64,000 nt of DNA from an uncultured Pseudomonadota bacterium (lineage in GTDB: Bacteria; Myxococcota_A; UBA796; SXON01), in contig CAIQVJ010000048.1 of the NCBI GenBank assembly GCA_903875225.1, positions 1 to 64,000 on the forward strand. The letters run 5' to 3'. Below, piece after piece: positions 35,443-46,186 of the stretch. The notes under the pieces were generated by a model that worked only from the letters and a program-made list of their open reading frames with translations, searched no databases and was not told the DNA's origin. Each line of letters begins with the position of its first letter. Positions within the stretch are counted from its first letter, which is position 1. A program made the position numbers and the translations under genes.

Positions 35443-35957
35443 CGCCGCGCTCTATGCCGACGCCGGCGCCTTCGGAGGGGGGAACCAGGCGCGGACCCTG
35501 ATTCGCACAGTCAGTTCAGGTCGAACAGGACACGTGGGAACAGGCATGGCACCGCGCGAACTCAAGGTCCGCGCCTGGCGAGAAACGAAGGGAGGATGGC
35601 GGGATGACTGCGGTATGAACCACCGCAGGGCGGGTTCAGCTCGCGCTGACACACAGACCTTACCGGGCCCGCAGTGCGCGCGCAAGGGTTGTCCACAACA
35701 AAAAACCGCTATCGAAGGGCTTAATTGGCATAGTGTGGTTGACCAGTCAATAGGTGTGGATGACTTTTGCGATGCTGGAAATAAGCATTGTAGAACATAC
35801 ACTATCGTGAGATTCGCCATCAGGGACAACCCGCCCCGGATCGGCGGTGGCGTGCGGGCGAAAAAAGATCGTGGGGAAAACTCCAAGCGCATCCCCCCGC
35901 CGGGGCTCGGGACCACGAGGCCATTCCCCGCAATCGGGGGCTGCGTTAGCAGGCGCC
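35443..35957. other. 515-base intergenic region with AT-rich island
   Basis: No convincing gene lies here. Bases 35701-35820 are about 43% GC by hand count, far below the surroundings. TTGTCCACA at 35689-35697 matches the DnaA box form used in GC-rich genomes, and TGTGGATGA at 35755-35763 is a one-mismatch DnaA box on the other strand. TTGACC at 35739 (plus) and TTGACT on the minus strand at about 35745-35750 are promoter-like, but no good -10 accompanies either. A thiamine pyrophosphate riboswitch was sought upstream of thiS and not found. Confidence 0.5.
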
Positions 35958-36161
35958 ATGCAGATCGTCGTGAATGGTGCCCCTCGCGAGACCTCGGCGC
36001 GATGCGTGGCCGAGCTGGTGGTGGAGGTGCTCGCGGGAGTGTCCGCCGACGGCGTCGCTGTCGCCGTGCGCGACGACGTGGTCCGGCGGTCGGAGTGGCC
36101 CACGCGGGTGCTCTCCGAGGGCGACCGCATCGAGATCATCCGCGCGGTCGGCGGGGGCTGA
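35958..36161 (+). CDS. thiS: Sulfur carrier protein ThiS
   Basis: ThiS is a ubiquitin-fold carrier. Its C-terminal Gly is adenylated and thiocarboxylated to supply sulfur for the thiazole ring of thiamine. The 67-residue product starts [11 protein letters not shown], the classic ThiS opening, and ends [13 protein letters not shown] with the required terminal Gly-Gly. Neither thiG, thiF nor thiH is next to it, so they must be elsewhere. It is convergent with pilT (13-base gap). A class V aminotransferase of cysteine-desulfurase type lies beyond pilT, a possible but unproven sulfur donor. MoaD-like carriers are the main alternative. Confidence 0.85.
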   Translation: MQIVVNGAPRETSARCVAELVVEVLAGVSADGVAVAVRDDVVRRSEWPTRVLSEGDRIEIIRAVGGG

Positions 36162-36174
36162 CCAGCCCGGTCCG

Positions 36175-37269
36175 CTACCTCGGCCCCATCCGCCTCTCCG
36201 GCGTGCCACCCGGCCCCAGGTCATCGAACAACTTCGGGTTGTTCGTGAGCGTGACAGCCTGCTCCCTCGTGATCTTCTTTGCGATCGCGAGGTTCTTGGC
36301 CGCCACCTCCATCAGCTGTTGGCCCTCTCCCTTGCCGGTCTGCATCAGCGACGGGATCTGGAAGAGCTTGTTCTCCCGGATCAGGTTCCGGATCGCGGAG
36401 TTGCAGAGCATGATCTCCTGGCAGGCGATGCGCCCGGGCTCGTAGGCCTTCTTGAGCAGCACCTGCGAGACCACCGCCTGCAGCGACGTCGACAGCATCG
36501 TGCGGATCTGCGACTGCTGCTCGTGTGGGAACGCGTCAATCAGCCGGTCCACCGTCTCGGGCGCGGAGTTGGTGTGGAGCGTGCCGAACACCAGGTGCCC
36601 GGTCTCTGCCGCAGAGATCGCCAGCGAGATGGTCTCGAGGTCGCGCAGCTCACCGACGAGGATCACGTCGGGATCCTCACGCAGGGCGGATCGCAGCGCC
36701 GCGGCGAAGCTCTGGGTGTCCGCACCCACCTCGCGCTGGTTGATGATGCACTTGTCCGGGACGTGCACGAACTCCACCGGGTCCTCGATCGTGAGGATGT
36801 GCTCCTTGCGGTTCTTGTTGATGTAGTCGATCATCGCAGCCAGGGTGGTCGACTTTCCCGAGCCGGTCGGGCCCGTCACCAGGATGAGGCCCCGCTTGAG
36901 CCCGGCGATGCGCTGGAACACCGGACCGAGCCCAAGCTGCTCCATGGTGAGCACCTTCGTCGGGATCTGCCGCATCACAAAACCGATTCCCCGGCTCTGG
37001 GTGTACACGTTCACCCGAAAGCGCGCGAGGCCGCGGAACGACACCGCAAAGTCGGTCTCCCACGTGGTCTCGAAGGTGGTCCGCTGGCGCTCCTGCATCA
37101 TCGAGTAGGCCAGTCGCTTGGCGTCGTCGTTCGAGAGGGGCTCTGCGCCCGCCATGCGCTGGATCTCCCCATCCACGCGAAACGCCGGTGTCTCCCCAGA
37201 GGAAACGTGGATGTCCGATGCCTTCAGCTGCATCGCGGTGGTGATCAGATCGTTGATTCGGATGGCCAT
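36175..37269 (-). CDS. pilT: Type IV pilus retraction ATPase PilT
   Basis: PilT is the hexameric ATPase that drives retraction of type IV pili and twitching or social motility. The 364-residue protein has Walker [10 protein letters not shown] at 133-141, the Asp box TIEDPVEF, Walker B with VILVGELRD, and the His box [13 protein letters not shown]. The AIRNLIRE element typical of PilT, needed for retraction, is in [13 protein letters not shown]. The ATG at 37269 begins [20 protein letters not shown], as in other PilT proteins. No pilB or pilin gene is adjacent, so this is a stand-alone retraction ATPase or an extra copy. Confidence 0.94.
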   Translation of the reverse strand: MAIRINDLITTAMQLKASDIHVSSGETPAFRVDGEIQRMAGAEPLSNDDAKRLAYSMMQERQRTTFETTWETDFAVSFRGLARFRVNVYTQSRGIGFVMRQIPTKVLTMEQLGLGPVFQRIAGLKRGLILVTGPTGSGKSTTLAAMIDYINKNRKEHILTIEDPVEFVHVPDKCIINQREVGADTQSFAAALRSALREDPDVILVGELRDLETISLAISAAETGHLVFGTLHTNSAPETVDRLIDAFPHEQQSQIRTMLSTSLQAVVSQVLLKKAYEPGRIACQEIMLCNSAIRNLIRENKLFQIPSLMQTGKGEGQQLMEVAAKNLAIAKKITREQAVTLTNNPKLFDDLGPGGTPERRMGPR

Positions 37270-37407
37270 GAACGGGAGTGTACCCGAACCGGGAGCTGGG
37301 GCGGCTCGCCCCCCTTGGATCCGGCTCCTCCCCGCACCGCGGGAACGCCGCTGCACCCGGGGATGGTGCGCCCGTGCGGGATACGCTCGACGACCTACGG
37401 AGCCCGC

Positions 37408-39183
37408 ATGAACCTCATCGAGACCATCCAGGCCGCGATCATCGGCGACGATCAGGTCATCGACGGTCCCTATGGACCGCGCAGGGTGACGTATGCCGAC
37501 TACACCGCCTCTGGCCGTTCCCTCACGTTCATCGAGGATTTCCTGCGCACCGAGGTGATGCCGTTCTACGCGAACACGCACACCGAGATGAGCGGCACGG
37601 GCCGTCAGACCAACCGCTTCCGGGAGGACGCGCGGTCCATCATCCACGACGCCGTTCGCGGCGGCCCGGACGACCTCGTGATCTTCTGCGGCTCCGGCGC
37701 TACCGGGGCGATCAACAAGCTCGTCGACGTCCTCAACCTCCGACTCCCCCACGACCTCTCCCAGCGCTGGAACCTCGAGGCGCAGATCCCGGCCGAGCAG
37801 CGCCCCGTGGTGTTCATCGGTCCGTACGAGCACCACTCCAACGAGATCCCGTGGCGCGAGAGCATCGCCGACGTGGTGACCATCGACGAGGACGCCGACG
37901 GCCAGATCGACCTGGCGGAGCTCGAGGTCCAGCTCCAGAAATACGCCTCCCGCCCGCTGCGGATCGGCAGCTTCTCGGCCGCCAGCAACGTGACGGGGAT
38001 CGGGAGTCGGACCTGGGCGATCTCCAGGCTGCTGCACGCCTACGGCGCGCTCTCGTTCTTCGACTTTGCTGCGGCCGGGCCCTATGTCGAGATCCAGATG
38101 AATCACCCCGACATCGCCGAGGACGGCATGTCCGGCGCGTACAAGGACGCCATCTTCCTCTCCCCCCACAAGTTCATCGGCGGTCCCGGGACCCCTGGCG
38201 TGCTCGTCGCCAAACGGACGCTGTTCAAGAACACCGTCCCCGCCGTCCCCGGCGGCGGCACGGTCATGTACGTGAACCCCGCGGAGCACCGCTACCTCGA
38301 CGACCCGGTGCACCGTGAGGAAGGCGGCACCCCCGCGATCATCGAGAGCATCCGGGCGGGGCTCGTCTTCCAGCTCAAGGTGGCCGTGGGACACGCGACG
38401 ATCTACGAGCGGGAATCGGTCTTCGTCCGCCGGGCGATCGAACGCTGGTCGCAGAACCCGGCGATCCTGATCCTCGGCAACAAGGACGCCTGGCGGCTCT
38501 CGATCGTGAGCTTCGTCATCCGGCACGCCGCGCCGAGCGGGCCCGGGGAGCGCGTGCACGATGGCTGGCTCCACCACGACTTCGTCGTGGCGTTGCTCAA
38601 CGACCTGTTCGGCATCCAGGCCCGGGGCGGATGCTCCTGCGCCGGGCCGTACGGCCACCGGCTGCTCGGGGTGGACATGACCACCTCCAAAGCGATCGAG
38701 CACCAGATCGTGCTCGGCGGGAACGGCGTGAAGCCCGGCTGGGCGCGCGTGAACTTCAACTACTTCATCACCGAAGCGCAGTTCGAGTTCATCCTCGAAG
38801 CGATCGACTTTGTCGCGACGCACGGCTGGAAGTTCCTCACCCACTACACCTTCGACCCCGGCTCGGGGAGCTGGGTACACCGCACCCCCCCGGCGGCGCC
38901 GCAGCGCAGCCTGGCCGACATCGCCTACCATTCGGGGAAGCTCGAGTACCGCCGCCGCCACCAGACCGAGCCGGAGTCGATCCTCCGGACGTACCTCGAG
39001 GAGGCGCACCGCCAGGTCGCGCTCATCGAGCAGGAGCAGGTGACAGCTCCGCTGGCGCCGGGCGAGGAGCTCCCCCCGGGCTACGAGAGCCTGCGCTGGT
39101 TCCCCCTGCCGACAGAGGCGCAGTGCGAGCTCAAGGGCGTATGTGGCGCCGCCAACTACCGGGACGTGCGGACCAAGTCGTGA
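37408..39183 (+). CDS. Class V aminotransferase, cysteine desulfurase-like
   Basis: A 591-residue PLP enzyme. The PLP lysine is Lys255 in [15 protein letters not shown]. Other landmarks are [15 protein letters not shown] (phosphate binding) and the Cys pair C409/C411 in [16 protein letters not shown], which recurs in this subfamily. It is longer than SufS or IscS (about 400), with an added C-terminal helical region of about 100 residues after a ThrHisTyr-rich stretch. Cysteine desulfurases supply sulfane sulfur, but selenocysteine lyase and isopenicillin-N-epimerase-like enzymes share the fold. GGAG precedes the ATG at 37408. It is divergent from pilT. Confidence 0.85.
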   Translation: MNLIETIQAAIIGDDQVIDGPYGPRRVTYADYTASGRSLTFIEDFLRTEVMPFYANTHTEMSGTGRQTNRFREDARSIIHDAVRGGPDDLVIFCGSGATGAINKLVDVLNLRLPHDLSQRWNLEAQIPAEQRPVVFIGPYEHHSNEIPWRESIADVVTIDEDADGQIDLAELEVQLQKYASRPLRIGSFSAASNVTGIGSRTWAISRLLHAYGALSFFDFAAAGPYVEIQMNHPDIAEDGMSGAYKDAIFLSPHKFIGGPGTPGVLVAKRTLFKNTVPAVPGGGTVMYVNPAEHRYLDDPVHREEGGTPAIIESIRAGLVFQLKVAVGHATIYERESVFVRRAIERWSQNPAILILGNKDAWRLSIVSFVIRHAAPSGPGERVHDGWLHHDFVVALLNDLFGIQARGGCSCAGPYGHRLLGVDMTTSKAIEHQIVLGGNGVKPGWARVNFNYFITEAQFEFILEAIDFVATHGWKFLTHYTFDPGSGSWVHRTPPAAPQRSLADIAYHSGKLEYRRRHQTEPESILRTYLEEAHRQVALIEQEQVTAPLAPGEELPPGYESLRWFPLPTEAQCELKGVCGAANYRDVRTKS

Positions 39184-39187
39184 TCCG

Positions 39188-40417
39188 TCAGCCAGCCGTC
39201 CACTCCAGGTCGGCCGCGGAGTCCCCCGCGGCGTCGAGGTAGGGCTGGAACCGGTCGTCGCCGAGCAGCGTGGTCCCGAACCACGCGATGGCCAGCTCGT
39301 CGATGATGGCGTGCGCATCGTCCAGGTTGCTGTAGCCACCGGCCTCCTCCTCGCAGTCGGGCTGAAGGTCCCCGATGAGGCAGATGTCCGTGAAGGCGTA
39401 GTGCCCGGCCCCGTCGAGGATCGCGAGGTCATCGGGTCCCTGGCTGGAGCGCGTGTCGGTCAGGCGGTCGTAGAGCGGCTGGATCTCCTTCTCGATCGTC
39501 TCGGCGTCATCCATGGTGCCGCCCATCAGGAGCGTCGGGGCAACGCTGTCCAACCCCCCGGCCACATCGACAGCATCTGCATCGAAGCTGTACCAGCCGG
39601 CAGGCGCCATGGCCAGGTTGCTCACCACGCGGGGGTCGGGCGGCGCAAAATCGGCGTCCGTGGCCCCGGACGGGATGTGGTCCAGCACGCCGCAGAAGTC
39701 ATAGTCGATGCCCACGTTCACGGGGTCGGCGCAGAACGTGCGCAGCGCATCGAGGTGGATCTGCCCCCCGCCGGTGGCGAACGTGGTCCAACCGCCAAAA
39801 CTGTGGCCGGACATCCCGAAGTGGTCGGTCTGCACGGTGAGGTGGGCGAGCGGACCGTCCGCCCCCGAGGTCGTGGAGATGGGCGGCGTCGTCACGTAGA
39901 TCAGCTCGTCCACCGCCGAGGAGACGTCCCCGGGGCGGCGCTCGGCGACCGTTCCGAGCTGATCCTCGTCAAAGTCGAGCAGCGTGTTGTTCGGGTGGTC
40001 CGGGGCGACGACCACGTAGCCGTGCTGGGCGAGCGCCTCCGTCAGGAAGATGGACTGGAAGCGGATCCCAGCGTTGCCGTGGGAGAACGCGATCAACGGA
40101 AACGCAGTGTCCGTCGGGATCGCTGGGGCCTCATCCCGGCAGGCCCGCCCGGAGATGGGGATGTCCGGGTAGGGCTTCGGGTCACACGTCGTGGAGCCGT
40201 CCGGGTCCAGCGGGATCGGGTACCAGACCTCCGCGACCATGGCCTGCCCCCGGGCGTCGGTCCAGCTCATCGTGGTGGCGCTCACGCCGTAGGGGCCGGG
40301 CTCGTCGGGGGGGTAGAACGCCCCAGCGGTGTCGTCGGCAGGGACGCCCGGATGGCAGCCGCCGAGGCCGGTGGTCGCGAGCGCGAGCAGGGGAGCGAAT
40401 CCAGCGATGCGGGCCAT
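39188..40417 (-). CDS. Alpha/beta-hydrolase lipoprotein (PAF-acetylhydrolase-like)
   Basis: A 409-residue lipoprotein with signal MARIAGFAPLLALATTGLGG and Cys at 21. The core resembles platelet-activating-factor acetylhydrolase/chlorophyllase-type esterases. It has VVVAPDHPNNT and FPLIAFSHGNAGIRFQ for the oxyanion side, GMSGHSFGGWTTF for the nucleophile Ser, and a late GAGHYAFTD that supplies the His. Several extra Cys pairs (CDPK, RACRDE, CGVL, CLIGDLQPDC) suggest disulphides, fitting an extracytoplasmic place. Two CTTTCAG repeats lie in the 70-base divergent region before the 40488 gene. Confidence 0.8.
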   Translation of the reverse strand: MARIAGFAPLLALATTGLGGCHPGVPADDTAGAFYPPDEPGPYGVSATTMSWTDARGQAMVAEVWYPIPLDPDGSTTCDPKPYPDIPISGRACRDEAPAIPTDTAFPLIAFSHGNAGIRFQSIFLTEALAQHGYVVVAPDHPNNTLLDFDEDQLGTVAERRPGDVSSAVDELIYVTTPPISTTSGADGPLAHLTVQTDHFGMSGHSFGGWTTFATGGGQIHLDALRTFCADPVNVGIDYDFCGVLDHIPSGATDADFAPPDPRVVSNLAMAPAGWYSFDADAVDVAGGLDSVAPTLLMGGTMDDAETIEKEIQPLYDRLTDTRSSQGPDDLAILDGAGHYAFTDICLIGDLQPDCEEEAGGYSNLDDAHAIIDELAIAWFGTTLLGDDRFQPYLDAAGDSAADLEWTAG

Positions 40418-40429
40418 GCTGCAGACTAA

Positions 40430-40448
40430 CTTTCAGCCTGTCTTTCAG
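40430..40448. promoter_or_regulatory. Direct heptamer repeat in a divergent region
   Basis: CTTTCAG occurs at 40430-40436 and 40442-40448, twelve bases apart, near one helical turn. The site lies between the esterase lipoprotein gene and the 40488 lipoprotein gene, and could be a regulator-binding site. This is inference from spacing only. Confidence 0.25.
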
Positions 40449-40487
40449 TCGCGCGGCGCTCGGGGTTCTCAAGAAGCGGAGGTACTC

Positions 40488-41168
40488 ATGACCCGCTTGT
40501 TCCCGATCCTCGCCCTCGTCCCCCTCTCCGGCTGCTTCGAGCTCGACGCTCCCATCGACGTGATGGGCAACTTCGAGGTCACCTACGTCGACAACCTGCG
40601 CGTGTTCATCGGAGATCAGCTCGTCGCCGAGGTCGCATCGGGCGAGGAGCAGACCGTGGAGTGGGACGGCGGGAGCTTCCAGGTCTCGCAGGTGTGCGGC
40701 GACGACGGCGCGGACTGCCCCAGCGAGAGCTGGTGGCGCACGGTCGCGGTCGACCAGCCGTGGGGCGACGCCTACTCGCTCCTGAACTTCGTGAACCTGG
40801 ATCTGGAGCGCGGCGAGCCCGGCCAGCGCATGGGCGGCACGCTCGACAGCTCAGGCGCCTTCCAGATGCTCTCCGGCCTCGGTGTCGCCGGCAACAACGG
40901 CTGCGCGGCGCTCGCGGTGGGCACGGTGGACGGCGGGTTCAGCGCGGACGCCACGCAGATCCCCGACGGCGTCATCGCGTACGAGTGGGCCGGCGGCTGC
41001 CATATCGGCGACGCCACGATCAGCACCACCTTCCGGCTCGAGAGCGACTTCACCGCCGCGCGGACGGGCGACTACGACGTCTCCTCGGTCACGCCGGAAG
41101 AGCCGATCGACGCAGAGGGCCAGGTCGTCGACCCCGAGCAGCCCGAGGAGAGCGCCGCGGCCGGGTGA
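40488..41168 (+). CDS. Hypothetical lipoprotein
   Basis: A 226-residue lipoprotein with signal MTRLFPILALVPLSGC (Cys at 16). A strong GGAGG lies six bases before the ATG. The mature part is beta-rich, with FEVTYVDNLRVFIGDQL and a Cys-containing segment VCGDDGADCPSESWW, ending in an acidic Glu/Pro-rich tail. No family was recognised. It is divergent from the esterase lipoprotein and convergent with mqnE. Confidence 0.7.
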   Translation: MTRLFPILALVPLSGCFELDAPIDVMGNFEVTYVDNLRVFIGDQLVAEVASGEEQTVEWDGGSFQVSQVCGDDGADCPSESWWRTVAVDQPWGDAYSLLNFVNLDLERGEPGQRMGGTLDSSGAFQMLSGLGVAGNNGCAALAVGTVDGGFSADATQIPDGVIAYEWAGGCHIGDATISTTFRLESDFTAARTGDYDVSSVTPEEPIDAEGQVVDPEQPEESAAAG

Positions 41169-41186
41169 CGCACACCTACGGCGGCA

Positions 41187-42321
<1,135 letters not shown>

Positions 42322-42329
<8 letters not shown>

Positions 42330-42897
42330 GGTGGATCTCCAGGCCGCTCCAGCGGCGCATCAGGTCGTTGTCGACACCCAGGCGGTCCAACGCCCGGCAG
42401 ACCACGGTGTCCAGCACCTGATCGATGGTGGTGGGCCGCGTGTAGAAGCTGGGCGAGGCCGGCATCACGAAGGCGCCCGCCTCGACAAGCTGCGCGAGAT
42501 TGCGCAGGTGGATCAACGAGAGCGGCGTCTCCCGGACGACGACGACGAGGGGTCGCCGCTCCTTGAGCATGACGTCGGCGGCGCGCGACACGAGATCGTT
42601 CGAGACCCCGTGGGCGATCCGCGAGGCACAGCCGACCGAGCAGGGGGCGATCAGCATCCCGTCGTAGCGCGCGCTGCCCGAGGCGAACGGCGCCGTCAGG
42701 TCTCCGTGCGGCCAGATCGGGAGGCCGAATTCGCTTGGATCCGTGCCGATCTCGTGCTGCCACACGAGCCGGCCGGTCTTTGTGAAGACCACATCGGTCT
42801 CGACCCCCGCCCTCCGGCCGGGCCCCGAGAGAAACTCGAGCGCGCGCCGCGCGTAGGGCGCACCAGAAGCACCGCTGATGCCGAGGACGATGCGCAT
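42322..42897 (-). CDS. UbiX-family flavin prenyltransferase
   Basis: UbiX proteins attach dimethylallyl phosphate to FMN to make the prenylated flavin that UbiD-type decarboxylases need. The 191-residue protein has IVLGISGASGAPYARR at the FMN site, the conserved APCSVGCASRIAHGVSNDL stretch, and RETPLSLIHLRNL with the family Arg/Glu pair. An ATG eight codons upstream exists, but the family starts at MRIVLGISG. Overlap with mqnE points to the late decarboxylation step of the futalosine menaquinone pathway. The usual name there would be mqnM; I leave the symbol empty because the partner UbiD-like gene is not here. Confidence 0.9.
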
Positions 42898-42905
42898 GGG
42901 ACGGT

Positions 42906-42935
42906 CTCGCGAGGATTTCACTGCTAACTGAAATC
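42906..42935. promoter_or_regulatory. Two palindromes in the leader of the menaquinone unit
   Basis: CTCGCGAG (42906-42913) is a perfect palindrome directly beside GATTTCA and TGAAATC (42914-42920 and 42929-42935), a 7-bp dyad with an 8-base loop. Both sit 9-38 bases upstream of the UbiX-like ATG. They may be a repressor site or an mRNA hairpin; no match to a known regulator is claimed. Confidence 0.35.
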
Positions 42936-42972
42936 GCTGGGGCAGGCACCTGGCCTACGTCCGGGCGCCGGA

Positions 42973-43800
42973 TCAGCCCTTGATCAACCGCCCGAAGTTG
43001 GCATACAGCTCGGTCCCGCCCTGCACGTACATGCGCCGCTCGCCCCGATCGTCCCGGAAGACCAGCGTGTGCCCATCGTCGTAGGGCAGGAAGTTCTGCT
43101 CGACGAAGGTGAGCTGCTCGCCCGGGCTGAACGCGTTCGCGTAGTAGTCCTGGAACGCGCGCACCACGGTGTAGCGTTGCCCGGCCTTCAGCCGGTGCAC
43201 CGTCAACTCCGCCTCCATCGCCCGCGCCGCGGCGACGAGGGGTTGGAGCCCGGGCAGGTCGGCGATGGTCGCCACCGTGACCACCGAGCCATCGCATGTC
43301 ACCACACAGGGGGTCTCGCCCGCGAGCGTCATCAGGTTGTGGTCGCGGCTCTGGACCCAGATCGGCTCGGCGCCGGCGAACGACACGCCCTCGAGCTCTG
43401 CCGAGACGGCGAAGATCACGGCCTCCCGGGCGGAGATCCGGGCGGTCGCCTCCAGGAAGTGCCCATCCGGGTCTTCGAGGTAGGCCGAGACCGAGAGCGG
43501 CGGCACCATCACGACCTGGCCCCGCCCCCCGGCGCGGGAGACCGCCGCGAAGGACGCGACCACCGCCGCCCGGTCCGCGGCGCCCACCGCGACGTGCCCC
43601 GCACCAACCGGCCCCTCGGGCGTGGGCAGCAGCCAGATCCGGGCGACCCAGCCGGGAGTGTCCGGAGTGCCCGGGCCGAACGCCACCGCGCCGGTCTCCG
43701 CCATCTCGGCTTCGCCCCACCCGAGGCCGGAGAGCACCACGCCGTAGAACGCACGGCTCTGCGCGATGTCGCGCACGCGAAGATGTACACGTTCGATCAT
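42973..43800 (-). CDS. Glyoxalase/VOC domain fused to DUF3601-like domain
   Basis: A 275-residue protein with two modules. Residues 1-125 are a vicinal-oxygen-chelate domain (IERVHLRVRDIAQSRAFY, VSAYLEDPDGHFLEA), the fold of glyoxalases, dioxygenases and resistance proteins. Residues 200-275 resemble DUF3601, with LKAGQRYTVVRAFQDYY, GEQLTFVEQNFLPYDDGHTL and RRMYVQGG. The linker, about 135-195, is a beta-rich stretch with paired Cys (CVVTC). The frame is open far upstream, but ATG 43800 is the family start. It follows the mqn pair on the same strand but 75 bases upstream of it. No substrate is proposed. Confidence 0.75.
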   Translation of the reverse strand: MIERVHLRVRDIAQSRAFYGVVLSGLGWGEAEMAETGAVAFGPGTPDTPGWVARIWLLPTPEGPVGAGHVAVGAADRAAVVASFAAVSRAGGRGQVVMVPPLSVSAYLEDPDGHFLEATARISAREAVIFAVSAELEGVSFAGAEPIWVQSRDHNLMTLAGETPCVVTCDGSVVTVATIADLPGLQPLVAAARAMEAELTVHRLKAGQRYTVVRAFQDYYANAFSPGEQLTFVEQNFLPYDDGHTLVFRDDRGERRMYVQGGTELYANFGRLIKG

Positions 43801-43890
43801 CTGCGCTCCTACCTGCTCCCCGGGCGACGCGCCCGATCCGACAGGCCCCGTGGTCAGGTCCCGGCCCCGTAGAGGTGGTACCGTGCCTCC

Positions 43891-46161
43891 GTGCTCCTCC
43901 TCCTCGGATCGCTCGCTGCCTGCTCGCACCCCGCCGAGCAGGAGCACGATCGCGCCCCCGATCACGACTCGCCCCCGGACACAGGACTCGAGCACGTACC
44001 CGAAGACACGGCCCCGGGCTGGACGCCCTGCCCCGGACCCGCCAGCGCCGGGCTCAACGAGATCGTGAGCGCAAACCTGCACGGGATCGCCGACGAGACC
44101 GGCGATCAGCCCGACTGGATCGAGATCGCGCCGACAAGCCCAGGCGTAGAGGTGGACATCGGGGGCTGGACGCTCGGCACCACCGCGGAGGGCGGCTGGC
44201 CGATCCCGGACGGCACGGTCCTGACCGACCAGACCCGCCTGTACTACGCCGCCGGTGACGCCACGATCGCGGATCACACCGACTTCACGCTCGACCCGGA
44301 CGGCGACGAGCTCTTCCTCTCGATGCCCACCGCGGACGGACCGTGCGTGGCCGACCACGTGGTCCTCCCGCGGCTCTACAACGACATCTCCTACGGCCGA
44401 TCGGGCGTCGATCCCGGCGCGTGGGAGTACTTCCTGGCACCCACGCCCGGGGCGCCGAACACGACCGAGTCTCGCCCGGGCTTCGCGGACCCGCCGGCGC
44501 TCCTGCCGGCTGCGGGGTTCTACGCGACGCCCGTGACCGTCTCCGCCACGAGCGCGGGCCGCATCACCTACACGCTCGACGGGAGCCTGCCGACGAGCGA
44601 GAGCACGGCGTACGCCACGCCGGTGGACCTCGACGCCACGGCGCAGCCCGTCGTCGTGAGGGCCCGTGCCTACGTCGCGGGCCTCTGGCCCAGTCGTCCA
44701 TCCACCGCCACCTACTCGGAGGACCCGACGATCCTCGACGGCCGGGTGATGGTCATCTCGCTCACGGTCGACCCGCCCGACCTCTGGAACGAGGAGACCG
44801 GCATCTACGTGTACGGGGAGAACGCCGAGCCGCAATACCCGTTCTTCGGGGCCAACTTCTGGCAGGAGTGGGAGAAGGACGCCCACGTGGAGATCTTCGG
44901 ATCCGACGGCACACAGGTGATCGACCAGGACGCGGGGATCCAGATCGCGGGTGGCTACAGCCGTGCCTTCGACCAGCGCAATTTCGAGATCGTCGCCCGC
45001 TCCGGATACGGGCCCCAAACGTTCGCGACCCCGATCTTCCCCAACGAGGATCTCGCCGGGTACCGGCACCTGTACCTGCGCAACGGCGGGGACTGGTGCA
45101 GCACCCAGATCGTCGATGCCTCGGTGCAGGCCGTGTTTCGTGGCGACGACGACCGGCACTGGCCCGCGATCGACGCGCAGGCCTACCGGCCTGTCCTCGT
45201 CTACCTGAACGGCGCGTTCTGGGGCGAGTACGAGCTCAAGGAGCGCCTGGACGAATACTGGATCGCCGACCACCGGGGCGAAGGACCGGACGACCTCGAC
45301 CGTGTGAAGCTCGGTTGGACCCACGAGGCGAACTGGACGTTGGAGGAGGGCACCTGGGACGCCTTCGACGCGCTGGACTCCCTCGCAGGCGAGGACCTCT
45401 CCACACCCGACGCATGGGCCCGGTTCGACGCGAGCGTGGACGTCCAGAATTTCGCGAGCGCGATCGTCGTCCAGGGCTGGATCGGGAACTCCGACTGGTG
45501 GATCAACAACCTGCGCATGTGGCGCCCGCATCGCGACGACGGCAAGTGGCGCTGGATGGTCTACGACTTCGGCCACGGGTGGACCGACTACTCCTACGAT
45601 CACCTCACCACGAGCATCTCCGACAACTGGAGCGGCCTCCCCATCGCCGCCGCACTGACGAACCCGGACTTTCGCACCCTGCTCGTGAACGCGCACGCCG
45701 ACTACCTGAACACCTCGCTCGCCCCCGAGCGGGCACGTGCCACCGTGACCGCCCTGGCCGACGAGGTGCGCCCCGTGATGCAGAAGCAGCGGGACCGCTG
45801 GTGCTCCGGCGCCTCGATGGACGACTGGGAGTCCGAGGTCAGCTATGCCGAGACCTTCGCCGAGCGCCGTCCGGCCGCGATCGACGCCCAGCTCATCGAC
45901 CACTTCGGGCTCTCCGGGCACGCGACCCTCTCGCTCACGGCCGATCCCCCGGAAGGGGGCACCTACACCCTCGCGGTGCTCTCCGTGACCCCTCCGTTCA
46001 CCGGCCGGTACTACGCCGGCGTGCCGGTGACCGTGACCGCCGTCCCGGCGGAGGGCTACGTGTTCAGCGGGTGGACGGACAGCGCGCTGGGGACGAACCC
46101 GACCGTGGTCCTGCCGATGCTCGGGGGCACCTCGGTCATGGCGAGATTCGCCCCCAGGTAG
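43891..46161 (+). CDS. CotH-kinase lipoprotein with LTD and chitobiase-like modules
   Basis: A 756-residue lipoprotein starting at a GTG, MLLLLGSLAAC (Cys at 11). In order: a lamin-tail-like domain (about 50-140, LNEIVSANLHGI, PDWIEIAP), a chitobiase C-terminal-type module (about 205-270, ITYTLDGSLPTSES), the CotH domain (about 290-610), and a C-terminal beta repeat (EGYVFSGWTDSALG). CotH proteins are spore-coat or secreted protein kinases; here the metal-binding Asp lies in WRWMVYDFGHGW, while YELKERLDEYW marks the Lys/Glu region. It is likely a surface protein that phosphorylates or scaffolds other secreted proteins. Confidence 0.85.
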   Translation: MLLLLGSLAACSHPAEQEHDRAPDHDSPPDTGLEHVPEDTAPGWTPCPGPASAGLNEIVSANLHGIADETGDQPDWIEIAPTSPGVEVDIGGWTLGTTAEGGWPIPDGTVLTDQTRLYYAAGDATIADHTDFTLDPDGDELFLSMPTADGPCVADHVVLPRLYNDISYGRSGVDPGAWEYFLAPTPGAPNTTESRPGFADPPALLPAAGFYATPVTVSATSAGRITYTLDGSLPTSESTAYATPVDLDATAQPVVVRARAYVAGLWPSRPSTATYSEDPTILDGRVMVISLTVDPPDLWNEETGIYVYGENAEPQYPFFGANFWQEWEKDAHVEIFGSDGTQVIDQDAGIQIAGGYSRAFDQRNFEIVARSGYGPQTFATPIFPNEDLAGYRHLYLRNGGDWCSTQIVDASVQAVFRGDDDRHWPAIDAQAYRPVLVYLNGAFWGEYELKERLDEYWIADHRGEGPDDLDRVKLGWTHEANWTLEEGTWDAFDALDSLAGEDLSTPDAWARFDASVDVQNFASAIVVQGWIGNSDWWINNLRMWRPHRDDGKWRWMVYDFGHGWTDYSYDHLTTSISDNWSGLPIAAALTNPDFRTLLVNAHADYLNTSLAPERARATVTALADEVRPVMQKQRDRWCSGASMDDWESEVSYAETFAERRPAAIDAQLIDHFGLSGHATLSLTADPPEGGTYTLAVLSVTPPFTGRYYAGVPVTVTAVPAEGYVFSGWTDSALGTNPTVVLPMLGGTSVMARFAPR

Positions 46162-46186
46162 GCGCAAGGGTGTATCCTTCGCCCCC

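Noticed and set aside
35689-35830. Replication origin
   Set aside because: Only two imperfect or variant DnaA-like boxes are seen and no origin-linked genes are present.
35452-35916. A 154-residue minus-strand open frame in the intergenic island
   Set aside because: No family match, mixed composition and a poor start; it runs across the AT-rich island and is not supported as a gene.
35820-35957. Thiamine pyrophosphate riboswitch upstream of thiS
   Set aside because: The conserved CTGAGA and ACCTGA segments are missing.
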